Shown: positions 22,935 to 35,850 of the stretch, one piece after another
Layout of the letters: every line of letters begins with the position of its first letter
Numbering within the stretch: the stretch's first letter is position 1
Source of the DNA: Anarhynchus alexandrinus
Taxonomy: Eukaryota > Chordata > Aves > Charadriiformes > Charadriidae
Direction of reading: 5' to 3'
Length of the DNA: 64,000 bases
Assembly: GCA_008711295.1 (NCBI GenBank)
Contig: VUYV01000228.1
Span: 124,001-188,000, forward strand
The notes under the pieces: generated by a model
Told to the model about the DNA's origin: nothing
Database searches by the model: none
The model's input: only the letters and a program-made list of their open reading frames with translations
Translations under genes and position numbers: made by a program

Positions 22935-25900
22935 GCATGGGACTAGCTGTAAAGAACTGCGAAAGTCAAGAATTATGTATGAAGAAAACTCCTTGGTGCA
23001 ATACCATAATGAGACCACAATGGTCAAGACAGATACAATGCGTAGTCTGAAACTAATTAGGACAATGGGATAACTATATTCTGGAGACACCCAGAGTGAC
23101 TGTTCAGTTCTTACTACAAAACTATCCAGAGCCAAATGTAAAATATCTTCCTTGAGAAACACGCATGGCATTCAGGAAGAGCATGCAGTGACCAACTCTT
23201 TCACAAACTAAAAGTCATTGCAACTGCAGAGCCATTCAGCTGGAGCAGTCAGGCGGGCACAGGAGACTGAATTAACTGGGGCATGTCTGAAACATTCACT
23301 ACATCCATTCTCATGAGCTGGCACTGATTCAGCATAAATGCTACTTCTGCTTGTTCAGAGCATTACCATTCACTGTGTTTCAGGAACACAGGAGAGAGGA
23401 ACAAGGATAGATACACAATAGACACTGAATACATTCAGCTTTCCAGAGGCCCATCCTACTCTCCAGCTTCACCAAGGTGGAAGTAGACAAGTGTTTCTCC
23501 CCTGCTTTGTGAAGCAGGTTTCTCTCTTCACTAACCCATTCTACTGTTCAACTGGGAGCTTTGCATGTGCTTTGCAAAAGCCCCTTCTCCCATGGTCACC
23601 TTTACTCCCTGTCACTTGGAATACACAATGTCAGGATCCAAAGAGAAATTTACCCAAAAAGGGTCAACTGCCTTGTGAAGAATGATGTTATGGGATACAC
23701 TTGCTTTTCACATTAGTCATCCTCTAGAGAAAGACCACTTACACTGTGGATTGAACTCATCAGAGACTGAAACTCAGGCAAAATACTGCCCCTACTGTTG
23801 CTTATCCATCACCCATTACTCAGGAATTTCATCATCTTCTTTGACTGCCTCTAATATGACCTGGTTCTGCCAAGCAGGAGCTGGATAGTGGCTTAAGGGA
23901 ACACCTTCACTGAAATTTGCAAAGACAGCAATACAGCCTTGTATTTGTTAAAGAGTCCTGCAGTGACCATGGTTACTTTTGCCTTGAAGGCCCCTGTTTG
24001 TGCATTCAAACCTTATTACAAACAGAGCATTTCCATGCTCCTCTCCCACCGCCCTCTTTGATCAGCTGGACTCATTTTTATTCTTCCCTTGTAGAACTAG
24101 TGCAGCTAGTTAGGTTGCAAATCCACGTTCACCTGCCACTATATATTCTGGAAAATACCGAGATGGCAGTAAGGCGGGCAGAGAAGACGAGAAACTGTCA
24201 AAGGTAAACCTAGGCAAAAAGCTGGAAGTACAGACCACTGTAGACAGGCAGAAATATCCCAGGCCATTCTTCAAAGTTATGGGGTCTCAATTTGGCCCTG
24301 AAATTCAGATCCTGAGGGTGGCGGAGAAATTCCTATGAATAGTTGTGTAGCTAGAATCTTTTGTCCAACTGCACATTCATTCATTTTCACACACCTTATT
24401 GTGTACAAAGACCTCTGGGAAGCAAGCCATTTTGTGTGGGTATTTGTAACCCTGTGGCAGACTTTCAGCAAAGTACATGTGTCGTAGTCAATGATCTCAC
24501 CTGGAGCACCCCAGCATCCTTGAGAACTGAACTCCACCACCGCTCTTCACATGCTGTCTTACACACAGGGCTCTGGTAAACTTATCATGAGCAGAAAATA
24601 TTATTCTGCCATTATTTCAAGCTGCTGTTTCCTGATGTTCCTAGTCTTGCTGGCAAACTACACAGCGTTGGTAAGTGACCCAGCTGACATGGTCAGTTTA
24701 CCCATGAAGCAGGTGCAGTACTTTTCAGCCTTGTGTTGTGACTGCATTAAGCAGAAGACAAGGTCATGGTTTGACCATCTAGTTTCCCAGCAGTGCTTTA
24801 TCCACCTTGAGATATACTGAGTTTTCAGAGAATTAAATATATATGGATAAGTGAAAAGGAGTTAGGGCTGAGTTTCTGGAGTGAGGCTCCCACAGCACCT
24901 TAACCCTGCATTTCAGGATCTCATTCTACCACTTGCACACCACACCACTAAGATATTGAACGTATCTCTCAGGCTGCCCTGACCTTTTCTGTCAGTTCCT
25001 GTGTGTCCAGTCACTTCTAAGTGATACATATGATAGCATTTTTACTCCTGCTGTCCCACTCTCTCTCCTCTGTGTGCATACATCTCTACTCTGTCTATGC
25101 ACATCTCTAGACCATAAAGGAGCAGGAGTATGCTTTCCTCTAAATCAGTACAGCACTTAATAACTTACAGAAATTGCCAGGAATAAATGAACATCAGTTA
25201 GGAAGAAAAAATAGCAATGTTAACTGAAAAGGCAGGACCACATGATTTGCTGCTGCATGTTTGGAGAGGTAGAACAAATTCCATGTTAAGGTTGAAGGAG
25301 TACCTGTGCAGGGCAGTGATTGAGGTCCCATTCTTCACCAGTTGTTAGTTCATTTTATAGACTTGGAAAAGTCAAAGAGCATAGTGAAGTAGTTGTTCCT
25401 GCTGAACCTTTGGCTTCCTGTTTCATCAATATTCAGCTTAGTTTGTCTTGGTACCTCCCCTAAATTTTGACAGGCAGAAGAGTCTCTGATGCTGGAAAAG
25501 AAACACAAAGTGAATTCAGATAATTTTATATTGTTGAAGAACTGCATTAAAAGAAGCCTCAAAACAGGCATTGTTGGGACCTGCAGTCTCACTCTGATGA
25601 AAATCTCACCAATTACAGCATAATGTTAAAGTAGTTCATATGAAGGAAGGACCTATGTCCCTTTAGCAAGCCGAACTGTCACCTTCTTTTTTCTTCTTAA
25701 TGGGTAACTAGGCAAAGCATATAATCATATTGCTAGTTATGTCTCTTATAGCTGTGTGACTTTCAATCAGTAAAATAAAATTTCACTAACAATCCTAATT
25801 AACACAGTTTACTGGCCATTTTGGCATTAGGCAACGTATAAAAATGTCCTGTTTGAATTTCTAGCATCATATGACTAATTTATGTCCCACTAAACATAGA

Positions 25901-26906
25901 ACACACTGGAACTGGAAAAACCTGAAATAACCTGGAAATTTCATTTTCTCAGCCTCTCTCCCTGACCAGCCCTGGGCTCAAATGTATTCAGGTAGGAAGC
26001 TGTGGGGTTATTCTATACATTAAACTGGGAAATTGAGTACCCATATCACTTGTATGTTGCCAAATTCCTGAATATATTCAGGGCAAAACTGCAAGAAAAC
26101 CTCAACTCTCATTCAATTACAGCAGAAAATTTTTGGTCCTATGCTTTGTTCTATAGTTGAAATACATCATCAGACAATTTCAGCTGGAATAGATTTTTGA
26201 AGACAGCATGGTTTCAGAGGACTCAGAGCTGCTTTCTGGTAGCAGACTGTCAGTGAATTGAATCTTCATAAGCAAATCTATAATGGCTCATCTCCTGGAT
26301 ATTGTGCAAGGAGTAATCAGATAAATCTCCTGGCTTTGAGAAGCACATGCAGAATTTAAATTTGTATTAGCTAAATCATGCAGACACTACTGCACTTTTT
26401 TTTTTTTTTGAGTTTAATAATGCAATGGAAGGCAGCAGGTTACACTTAGAACATGACTGGACAAGGAAATAACAAACTGATAACAGCTGATAATAATATT
26501 CTTTGATGTTTTTTATTTCTATTGTATTTAGTCAGGAGTGAAGTTGAGATTAGGCACTAAAGATCAGAAGCAGAGAAGCAGCAAGCGTTGAAGTCACACA
26601 ATGTAAGCTCAAAACAGGTAGAACTTCTTTCTTTCCAGTTTCCAGACTCTAATACTTATTTAAACATTTATTTAGAAGACACACAAAGGATAACCAACAC
26701 AGAAACTCCAATACAACCAACCAAAACTACAAGCTCACTTCCACAGAAACTGTTTGGTGGGTGCAGAATTTTACAAGTAAATCTATCAATCTGGAAAACT
26801 AGAGTATTCACCTTAGCACTTAAATGTAGTCAAGCACATGTGAAAATGGGAAACTATGTTGTAAGAGTATGCGGAAGGAGAGAGCATCTACTCCTTTAAG
26901 GGTACC
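22935..26906. other. Unique sequence, no gene seen
   Basis: About 4 kb with no recognised repeat family or coding exon. An 11-12 base T run at 26398-26409 is the only simple repeat of note. Confidence 0.5.
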
Positions 26907-27044
26907 TGATCAAGGACCTTTTCAATGCAAAGCATGATAATAAGAAAAGGGGGAAGCCATGAACAAGAACAAATGTCCAGAGACAAAAATTTGACAAACA
27001 AATTATAAGAGAGACAGTAACAAGAAACAAACCTGATCAGTCAC
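26907..27044 (+). repeat. Direct repeat, copy A
   Basis: It shares with 27101-27224 the order CCTT-TCAA, then GCAT-ATAA, AAAAGGGGGAA, CAGAG-CA, GACAAAC, AACTGAGACA-like words and a GATCAGTCA end (GGTCAGTCA in the other copy). Scattered substitutions and small indels show it is an old duplication. Confidence 0.7.
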
Positions 27045-27100
27045 AAATTGATAAAGGTATGTGGACTGTGGGAATGATTATTTCAGTGAGATAGTCTGAC

Positions 27101-27224
27101 TGAGAACCTTGTCAAATAGCATTATAAGGAAAAGGGGGAAACAAAAAATGAAATATACAGAGGCACAAACCTGCAAGACAAACATAACTGAGACAAAGAC
27201 AAGGAAAAAAACCAGGTCAGTCAT
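27101..27224 (+). repeat. Direct repeat, copy B
   Basis: Partner of 26907-27044, offset by about 185-195 bp. It begins TGAGAACCTTGTCAAATAGC and ends CCAGGTCAGTCAT. Confidence 0.7.
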
Positions 27225-27484
27225 ACCAGCTGATGGGCTAACAAGAAACTGCAGGCAAATCTGGAACTTTGCAACAGATAAGGAAGCAAACCTGAGGGTC
27301 CAGGGTGTTGGAGGAGGTGAGTTGGACTACACCAGCCAAGGAGGCAATATGCAGGGGAAGAGGGAGCAGGGAGGAACAAAGAGGTGGAGTAGACAGACGA
27401 GGCGACAGAAAGGCCAGTCGCCTGTAAACTGTGGCCAGTCAGTACGCTTGTTTGGCTGAGCCCTGCACCTGATCACTGATCACT

Positions 27485-27508
27485 GTTAAGAACAGATCTG
27501 TTCTTAAC
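27485..27508. repeat. 24-bp perfect palindrome
   Basis: Each 12-bp arm reads GTTAAGAACAGA or its reverse complement, with no spacer. It contains AGAACA and TGTTCT half-sites of the kind bound by steroid receptors, but they are four bases apart rather than the usual three. Two overlapping TGATCAC words come just before it. Confidence 0.95.
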
Positions 27509-27566
27509 TACGTCTCTGCATAATCTCACTCTCTATCCTGAGTGTGTGAGTGCTGCAAGGACTCAG

Positions 27567-27843
27567 TGCCAGCTGCTGAGGGACCGGTGTGAGACGACTG
27601 GGTGCCAGCTTCTAGAGTCAGACCAGGAGTTTGGGTGCCCCTCACCTGTGGTGTTGGCTTCTGGAGTAAGTGGGGGGTCTCAGTGCCAGTGACTGGAGCA
27701 ATGGGGGTCTATAAATTCCAGCCACAATGGTGTGCATGTCTCCAAAACCAGCTGCTGGGGGGATCAGAGGGACTGAGAGGCCCAGCGCCAGCAGCTGAAG
27801 CCGGACCGTGGGTCACAGCCTGTGTGCCTGGTGCTGGCTGCTG
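27567..27843 (+). repeat. Degenerate tandem array of a TGCCAGCTGCTG unit
   Basis: About seven copies of a 12-base core start near 27567, 27603, 27652, 27683, 27747, 27786 and 27832, at irregular spacings of roughly 30-65 bases. Most are followed by GAG/GAA and a purine-rich spacer. The array forms the 3' part of the LTR-like element. Confidence 0.7.
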
Positions 27844-27916
27844 AAGTCAGTTTAATCTAATTATGATTTGCTTAGAATGGATCTGTCAAAAAGGCAGGGC
27901 AGTGGAGATTTTCACA

Positions 27917-29948
27917 TGACAAAGTAAAACCTGCTAATTATCTGACTATCTTTAACAGTCTGAAGGATAGACTAAAATCGAAAAGTACCATGAGACAAGA
28001 AGATGTCTGGGAGATGGACTCAGTGGAGAAGGACTTTCTTAGCCATAGAAGGACAGTATAAGCCCCAGGGCAAAGGAAGGGCTACGGACAAGTGCATTAC
28101 TGAGTGGGCTATGGATGCTTCCAGGGTGGATTCTGCTGGGCTGCACCTGGAGATGCTGGCAAGAGGAAAAGGGAATGAGAAAAGTCAAAAATCAAAGATG
28201 CATCAGAGAATCACATTGCAAGCCAATCTACCACCCAAGATCCAATTTTGACAGCAGATTCTGTGTAACAACAGCCACCTGGCGAATAGCATGGAGACCG
28301 GCCAGCCTACAAGCATTAGCTAATCACTGATGCAAAGGGAAAGAAGAAAAAAAATAAAATCCATCATCAAACAAAATTATTTTCCAGGTGTATGATCATG
28401 GATGAGGAGGCTTGCACCAAAAGAGGCTCGCACTGCTCCACAAGACACAGCCAAAACCAATGGCAGTAGCTTCCCAGACAGCAGGTAATGATGCAAGGTG
28501 TGCTGTATAACATGGAGAATATAGGACTTCATGCAGAGAGAGATGACTGATGTGGCTTTGGGAATCCATCCTTCCTTCCATTCTATGTCAGCTAAGTGCA
28601 TCACTTTTCCCCATCCAACAATGAGGTATAAGGTAGTATCTGGAGTATCAGTTACTCCTATAGCCTTTCCTGACTGTACACTCCTGTATCACCAGATCTA
28701 GGCTGGAGATTATTTGGTCCTAGCCTGGTAGAACCAGCTTTTAAGATTCACATTTCCTCCTGTCTCGTTGCCCTCTCTCATCTGCTATGAAGCCCAAGCT
28801 TGGCTTTTCCTCCTGTTTCCAGCAGCTCATATCCAGAATCACCTCCTTTTAATTTGCCATCTCTACCACCTGTCTAAGCCATTTCTTACATCTTTTACAT
28901 ACTCTCATCAGCCCAAAGTTAAGCTAGAAGCCATAACGTACATGCAGGGGAGAAATCCACATACTAAAATCTTGGTCATTGAACTTGGATACATCCCCTC
29001 AGGGCCCAGATGTGTCCAAAGAAGCTGGGGTAAAATGCAGGTACCTCAGGCTACAGTAAGGTCCAGGGCCAGTGTGTCTTGAGATGCTTTCTGCATCACA
29101 GAGCTGCTCTCTTTATGATTCAGGACAGAGTCCTTCTATCTGTGTCAGCCCCACAGCAGCTCTTCCCATTCACTCTCCAGACACCCAGCAACATTGGTAA
29201 AAGGGGACTGTTCCAAATGACACCCCAAAAACTTTGGCACCTTTAAAGCATCCAAATTATATTGTCTACTTAAGACAAACACGGAACTATTAAAATTTTA
29301 GAGGCCTTCATACACAGGGTGACATCCAGGAGGTGTCCTGCCATGCTTCTTCTTTCCAGTCCCTTCCTGGTGACTTTGCTCAGTGTTCAAGACAGTTTCT
29401 GGAGTTCAGTGGCTATGGCTTTGTCCCTGCTCTCTGGAGAAGACAACCACCCCAATAACCTGGTGCCTCAATGCCAGATAACTCCACCATGGTGCACAAT
29501 CAGAAAGCCAAGGAGTACCAGTATGAAATTCTTACTGGGGCTGGGACCGTGATTCACTTTCAGAGTCATAACATGACCTAGCAGGTCAGACACACAGACC
29601 CATAACATTTCTTACTGCAGTCCCTTACTTGAGTCACTTTACATTCAAAAAAAGGTTCTTATCTGAGAACAATAATAAATTTCCCTTTGCTAGGGTACCG
29701 CAGGGGGAAAAAAAAAGTCCATTTATTCCATCAAAATCTTCTCTGCTGGACCTTTTAAATTCGAGTTCTCCAAGCCTAAACTAGGAATAATTCTACAGCT
29801 CTCCACTTCTTTCATCTTGATGCACTGTGAGACCTGTGTACTCCAAGACAAGTCCAAAAAGTCTGCTGTGTTGATGGTAAAGATTGCCATCAGTACAGTA
29901 TATTCACTGCCAGCAAAATAAGAATGAACAGTCAGTGGCATCATCTGA
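27917..29948. other. Unique sequence, no gene seen
   Basis: About 2 kb with only short chance open frames and no recognised repeat. Confidence 0.5.
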
Positions 29949-30690
29949 GATCACAGAATTACAGAATCACAGAATGGTTAGGGTTGGAAGGGACTTCTGG
30001 AGATCATCTAGTCCAACGCCTCTGCCAGAGCAGGGTCACCTACAGAAGGTTGCACAGGATGGCATCCAGGCGGGTTTTGCATGTCTCCAGTGTGGGAGAC
30101 TCCACAACCTCTCTGGGCAGCCTGTTCCTGTGCTCTGCCAACCTCAAAGTAAAGAAGTTCCTCCTCATGTTAAGATGGAACTTCCTATGTTCAAGTTTGT
30201 GCCCGTTGCCTCTCGTCCTGTCACTGGGCACCACTAAAAAAGTCTGTTCCTATCCCCCTGGCATCCTCCCAATAAGCATTAATAAGATCCCCCCTCAGTC
30301 TTCTTTTCTCTAGACTAAAAAGACCCAAGTCCCTCAGTCTTTCATCATAAGAGAAATGTTCTAATCCCCTAATCATCTTCGTAGCCCTTTGCTGGACCCT
30401 CTCCAGCAGTTCCCTGTCCTTCTTGAACTGGGGAGTCCAGAACTGGACACAATACACCAGATGTGGCCTCACCAGAACAGAGTAGCGGGGAAGGATGACC
30501 TCCCTCGACCTGCTGGCCACACTCTTCTTGATGCAGCCCAGGATGCCATTGGCCTTCTTGGCCACCACGGCACATTGCTGGTTCATGGTCATCCTGTTGT
30601 CCACCAGGATTCCCAGGTCCCTTTCCACAAAGCTGCTCTCCAGGAGGTCAGCCCCTAACCTATACTGATGCATGGGGTTATTCCTATGCT
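29949..30690 (-). mobile_element. CR1 LINE 3' end with reverse transcriptase C-terminus, one frameshift
   Basis: On the minus strand the copy encodes the end of the CR1 ORF2 protein. The part from 30690 to about 30225 is open and holds [20 protein letters not shown], then [28 protein letters not shown] and [18 protein letters not shown]. These are the blocks that follow the polymerase active site. A frameshift near 30225 moves the rest ([19 protein letters not shown], then [12 protein letters not shown]) to another frame, ending at 30040. The 3' UTR and CACAGAATTACAGAATCAC-type tail fill 29949-30040. The active-site region is missing because the copy is 5'-truncated. The mostly open frame points to a fairly recent insertion. 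Confidence 0.95.
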
Positions 30691-33600
30691 AAAACGGATC
30701 ATTGTTAGAGACATCTCCAATTCCCCAAAAGCATTCAGTCCATTTTGTCTCATTGCTGGCAGTCAGTGACAGAAAAGCCAGAAAGACCCATTTAGAGTTG
30801 AAAGTAACGAACTGTGACAAGGTTATATCACAAGTGAACAAGGACTACAGTGCTCTACAACACATATCTAAAGTACTAATTACCTTATAGGAAGGGGAAA
30901 GTATTCAGAGCAGCACAAAGAAATGGAAAAAAAGAGGAGAGAAAGGATCCAGGAAAAGATTCAGGGTGTTATCAGGAACCTCACCTTGTCAGTACCAAGT
31001 CTGGGAGTCAATATTAGTTAGAAGTAGGAAAGACTGCACAGAGACATCAGACACACCAATAAACTGGACCCTGGAAATTCAGCACAATTAACTGTTGTGC
31101 TTTAAGCAAGTAGAAAACTAGAGGATTAACCCATCGTATCTTACATGTCCAGTCTTTGTCATGCCTGAGCCTTTGCTGTCTGTTAGATCACCAAGAGAAA
31201 TCCACTGACCTTTAGCAGGAAGCTATTCAATGTAGCAATTACTTTCCCACAGAAATCTCGCCCCAGCTCTTTGGAGAGCTTTTCCAAGTAAGGGTGAGTG
31301 GACTTTTTAGAGAACAGAATTTGCTGGAGCTTTCAGGGAGTTTCTCATCAAACTTTTTTTTTTTTTTTGACACAATTCAAACACAAACACAGTAGGAACC
31401 AAGTCAACTCACAAGGCATTGCCAAGACTACCTCAGAATGAGAAGACCAGATCACATAAGCCCTTCAATAACCTTCTTTTTCACTTTTGTATCAGTAAGA
31501 AAAAAGATACTTTAAAATAAAATAATAAAAACCCTAAATATCTAAAATGTTTATTATAATAAACAAGCAGATAAATATATACATACCAAATTGTTTTAAT
31601 AACAAGAAATACCTAAATGCCTAAATATCTCTGAATGCATAACTGAAGCTAGAACCTCAGCCCATTAGACACTGCCTACTTGTAACTCTTATTTCAGCAC
31701 CCCAGTGCAGAAAGTGGGACTCTCCATTTCTCCCATATGTCACCTAATGTGCAGTGTTTGTATCATACAACTGAGATGGTTGCTGCCTCCAAGTGACCTA
31801 AGGGTATGGGACCAAAACTACAATAGTACACACAGGAATGCCAAAGCAAGTTTCTGATAATCTGAAAAAGCAGTCACCTACTCCATGATGCGAATTTGCC
31901 AGAAGCCTCTTTTAATTGATATATTGCATGTAACAGGCATTTGACCCCATGCACTGTCAGATGTAAGGAAATCCTATAGACCAACATGACTGGAATTGCT
32001 AATCAGCAGCCACAGCAACTAGTACATTCCTGCTGAAACACAACAGCCTTGGGACTGGCCCCAGCAGGGAAGGATGTCATTCTCCAAGAAACTCCCCTCA
32101 TCCTTCGGCTGGCAGCCAAATGAGAATTTCTGAGACATACTCATCTTTAATTAAAAGGCAAAGACATGTTTCTGACCAATTCAGATTTTATTTTATTTTT
32201 AACGCAAGGTCAGCAGGTTTTAGTGGATCTTCTCTTCAAGAGTCAGAGGCCTCCTCTGAAAGACATCTAGACAATAAAGCAAAATATCTCAGTCCCTGGG
32301 AATGAAGGACTCAAGTGTTATCATTTTCTTGTTTCTGTTTTCAATGCCATTCCACACTTCAACACATAAGCTTAAAAGCACTCAAACAGGCATAAACTGA
32401 TGTTCAATGAAATAACAAAGTTATTCAGAAAGCTGTTGCTGGAGAGGATGTTTTGGTGGTTCTGACAAGAAATTAATTTCCACCTGAGAATCAAGAATCA
32501 TTTCTCTGGCTGCTAGCTGCTGTGCAGGCCTTTGGACAAGAGTTTCTCTTCCCTTCAGAGGAGAAGTATTCTCCTCCTCTGGCAGAGCTGATATGATAAG
32601 GCTCACTGGGCTTGCTAGTTATTTCTTTGCTTTTAAGAAATAACTATCTTTCACCTGCTTCCAAACACAACTAAGTTCCTACATCTTTCAAACAAAACAT
32701 GTATGTTCTTTGTCAAAACCTTTTGCAACTGTCAACCACAGGGCAAAGGTAATCTTTCAGGCCAATCCTCTCCGAAAACGAAACTGCGTCTGAAACACAT
32801 GGTGGAGAAACAACTTTCTCACAGAGCAGGTGCAGAGGAGATCAAAGAGATCTTGGTCCACCAGCACATAAACTGTGCATCAGGTGACTTTAGAACCAAG
32901 GGGTGCTCAAGCTCTCTAGTCATTTGATGACAGATTGTGCTGGACTAACTCCTCTTTCCCAATATCTGTCTTGTTATGCAGCTTCACAAGTGCTTAATAC
33001 AGGGAAATAGTCATCTAGCTCAATCAGCTGCTTATACTTCACTGCAACCCACCACAGGATGGGCCTTCATTGGTATAAGGATGTACTGCTGACTTGGGCA
33101 TTGTCAGTGACTGGAACTCCAAAGAAGACTCACAGGTAAGACCTGCACAGCTGAGCAAAAGGAAAACACATTTTTTGTGAATACGAGACCTGTGACTTTA
33201 GGTAAAAGCAGGCTGGAGTTTTTCTACCCTGAGAAACACGCATTTTGTGAATCACTCAGAGAAAGTGCTCTACTGCATTATAAAAGCACTTGCAGCCCGT
33301 GTATGGGAATACCAACAGCAAACATCTGATGTCGCCTATATTTCAGCAAGATTTCATGATAGGCTTATTCTCGCTGAAGTCCACAAGACCTACCCAGCCG
33401 GTGCCTGCAGACCAGAGACACATAAACCTGTGCTGCTGCTCCTTCAAAAGCAAAAGAAAAGCCACTTGCTTTACAGTCACTTCACCTAAGATTCAGGTGC
33501 AGGAGAAGAAGGATGAGGCACACTGAGACCTCACCTCTGCCGCATGGTGATGCACAGCCTACAACAATCTCAGAATCACCCTTTTCATTCTGAACTAGGA

Positions 33601-34814
33601 AAAGAATGAATTCCAACACGAGACCAGACTAAATGAGAAGAGGTTCTCAATTCTTGATCATCAAGGGAGAACCAAACTTGCCTCACATGCAGAGCAAACC
33701 AAACTAGCCAAAGAGAAATCCTCTTGGAGCCAAACACAAAACTTCCCCTGTGTTTACAATTGTCATTGAGCAAATATGCATTCTTGGAGAAAGGAGAGCA
33801 CCTGTCCTAATGTCAGAAAGGAACTTCAAAATAAAATCTACCTTACAAAGAAATATTCTTTAAAGGCCCAGTTCTCCAGTCTGCTGTTGTTATCTGTGGC
33901 CACAAGAAAACAAAAACTTACTTTGCTCACCACTGATTCACGTAACACCAACTGGATGGCCACTCTGAACAGGTTTCTCCATTTGGCCAGGCAGCAATAA
34001 TCTCTGTTACTGGACACTTGAGTAGCAAGTATAATACCCACACATATATTCCTCACACATCTGCAAATGTGTAAGAAGCCAAAAGAAAACCCCAGAAAAT
34101 GATGAGGTTTTGTCTCATTGACTGTGATGCACCCAGGAAAGGATAGCAAGACCACATGCATGAAGAAAAAGTCAAGAAAGATTCCCACACATTTCTATAA
34201 TTCCCTTAAGACATCCCATAGTAAGTTTGCACAGTTTCACAAGCCCACTCAAACATCTCATAAAAAATTTACTTATTCCCAGGAGACCCAAGACAGTCTT
34301 GTTTCCCCTTCTTTCATTAATTGGAAAGTACTAGTTGAAGGTCTCTAAGGCTATGTTTGGTTCCTGCAAAATACCTGTCCTTCATGGACCTAACAGTTCT
34401 GGCCACCATATGAAGGCTTGTGTATACGTCTGTTTATTACTTTTCCTACCTCTTGAACTCGTCTCTTATGATGAATAGCCTTTAAATGGATATCAATATA
34501 AACCACATAGCCTTATGTTCCACACTTGTTAGTTAGAGTGCTGTGAGCTGATAATGCAGTTGTAATGCTGTGAATCGCGCAGATAATCCTGTAGACCTTT
34601 GGAAGGTGGAATTCTTCTTACTTTAAGTTAAAAGCCTGGCTGTCAATCCTGTACTAACATTTTGGGTTTCAGTTTATACAGCTTAATCTATATACAGAAA
34701 AATCCTGTTTTCTGAGTCAACCACCCAGCCTCCTTTGGCTGGGGAGAGGCAGGGAGAGTGTAAGTTTGATTTCTTGTGTAGGTTTGATTTCTTGTTTATG
34801 TGACCATGTGTTTT
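30691..34814. other. Unique sequence, no gene seen; 18-bp tandem pair at 34762-34797
   Basis: About 4.1 kb without a recognised gene or transposon. Simple features are a poly-T run (31358-31370) and two copies of an 18-bp unit reading ARGTTTGATTTCTTGTKT at 34762 and 34780. Confidence 0.5.
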
Positions 34815-35850
34815 AGAACAGCATTTGGATAAAGAACTGGCTGGGCAGTTGCATGCAAACAGTTGTGGTCAACGGCTTAATGTCCAAGTGGAGACTAGCG
34901 ATGAGCGGCGTTCCTCAGGGGTCAGTACTGGGACCCATGCTGTTCAACATCTTTGTCGGCAACACGGACAGTGGAATTTAGTGCACCCTCAGCAAGTTTG
35001 CCAATGATACCAAGCTGTTTGGCAAGGTAGACACACTGGAGGGAAGGGACACCATCCAGAGGGACCTGGACAGGCTGGAGAGGTAGGCCCATGCCAACCT
35101 CATGCAGTTCAACAAGGCCAAGTGCAAGATCCTACAACTGGGTCAGGGCAATCCCAAGCACAAATACAGGCTGGGCAGAGAATGGATCAAGAGCAGCCAT
35201 GAGGAGAAAGACCTGGGTGTGCTGATTGACAAGAAGCTCAACATGAGCTGACAATGCGTGATCGCAGCCCAGAAGGTCAACTGTATCCTGCATCAGAAGA
35301 AGTGCAGCCAGCAGGTGGAGGGAGGTGATTCTGCCCCTCTACTCCACTCTACATCCAGCTCTGGAGTCCCCAACACAGGAAAGACATGGACCTGTTGGAG
35401 TGAGTCCAGAGGAGGGCCACAAAGATGATCTGGGGGCTGGAACACCTCTCCTGTCAGGACAGGCTGAGAGAGTTGGGGTTGTTCAGCCTGGAGAAGAGAA
35501 GGCTCCAGGGACACCTTATGGCGGCCTTCCAGTACCTACAGGAGAGCTGGAAAAGGACTTTTTACAAGGGCATGTAGTGATAGGACAAGGGGGAATGGCT
35601 TCAAGCTGGAAGAAGGTAGATTTAGATTAGATATTAGGAAGAAAATATTCACTGTGAGGGTGGTAAGGCACTGGAACAGATTGCCCAGGGAAGTTGTGGA
35701 AGCTCCATCCCTGGAGGTGTTTAAGGCCAGGCTGGACGTGGCCTTGGGCAACCTGGTCTAGTGGAAGTTGTCCCTGCCTATGGCAGGGGGGTTGGAACTC
35801 GATGATCACCAAAGTCCCTTCCAACCTAAACCATTCTATGATTCTATTAT
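34815..35850 (+). mobile_element. CR1 LINE, 1-kb 3' part with dead reverse transcriptase
   Basis: From about 34905 one frame reads [19 protein letters not shown] (34913-34969), the conserved block before the polymerase active site, then KFANDTKLFG where CR1 has F-A-D-D. The first catalytic aspartate is replaced by asparagine (codon 35003-35005). Stops interrupt that frame at 34979, 35084 and 35249. Downstream are YRLG near 35170, the [12 protein letters not shown] block and the usual 3' end with GGAACAGATTGCCCAGGGAAG, AACCTGGTCTAGTGGAAG and a terminal ATTCTATGATTCTATT. The copy starts within the reverse transcriptase, so it is 5'-truncated. It cannot encode active enzyme. Confidence 0.95.

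Larger units (their letters stand above)
26907..27916 (+). mobile_element. LTR-like repeat with duplicated 5' part and GC-rich 3' array
   Basis: The left part is purine-rich and contains a diverged direct repeat (26907-27044 and 27101-27224). The centre holds CCAGTCAGTAC, then GCTGAGCCCTGCACCTGATC and a 24-bp palindrome. The right part is a GC-rich array of TGCCAGCTGCTG-like units. The centre recurs in diverged form at the right edge of the window, which shows this is a dispersed family. The order of parts suits an avian LTR (A-rich U3, then R/U5). The ends are not fixed. One option is TGAGAACCTTG at 27101 to TTTTCACA at 27916 with TGAC on both sides, but a 4-bp match is weak evidence. Under that option the first copy of the direct repeat would be the start of a second, broken LTR. 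The 116-codon open frame at 27109-27459 is spurious. Confidence 0.55.

Noticed and set aside
25900..25990. CR1-tail-like words (ACTGGAACTGGAAAAACC)
   Set aside because: Only a short partial resemblance to a CR1 3' end, without the terminal repeat or the TCCAACC block.
27109..27459. 116-codon Lys/Thr/Arg-rich frame
   Set aside because: It is a translation of the purine-rich left part of the LTR-like repeat, overlapping the direct repeat.
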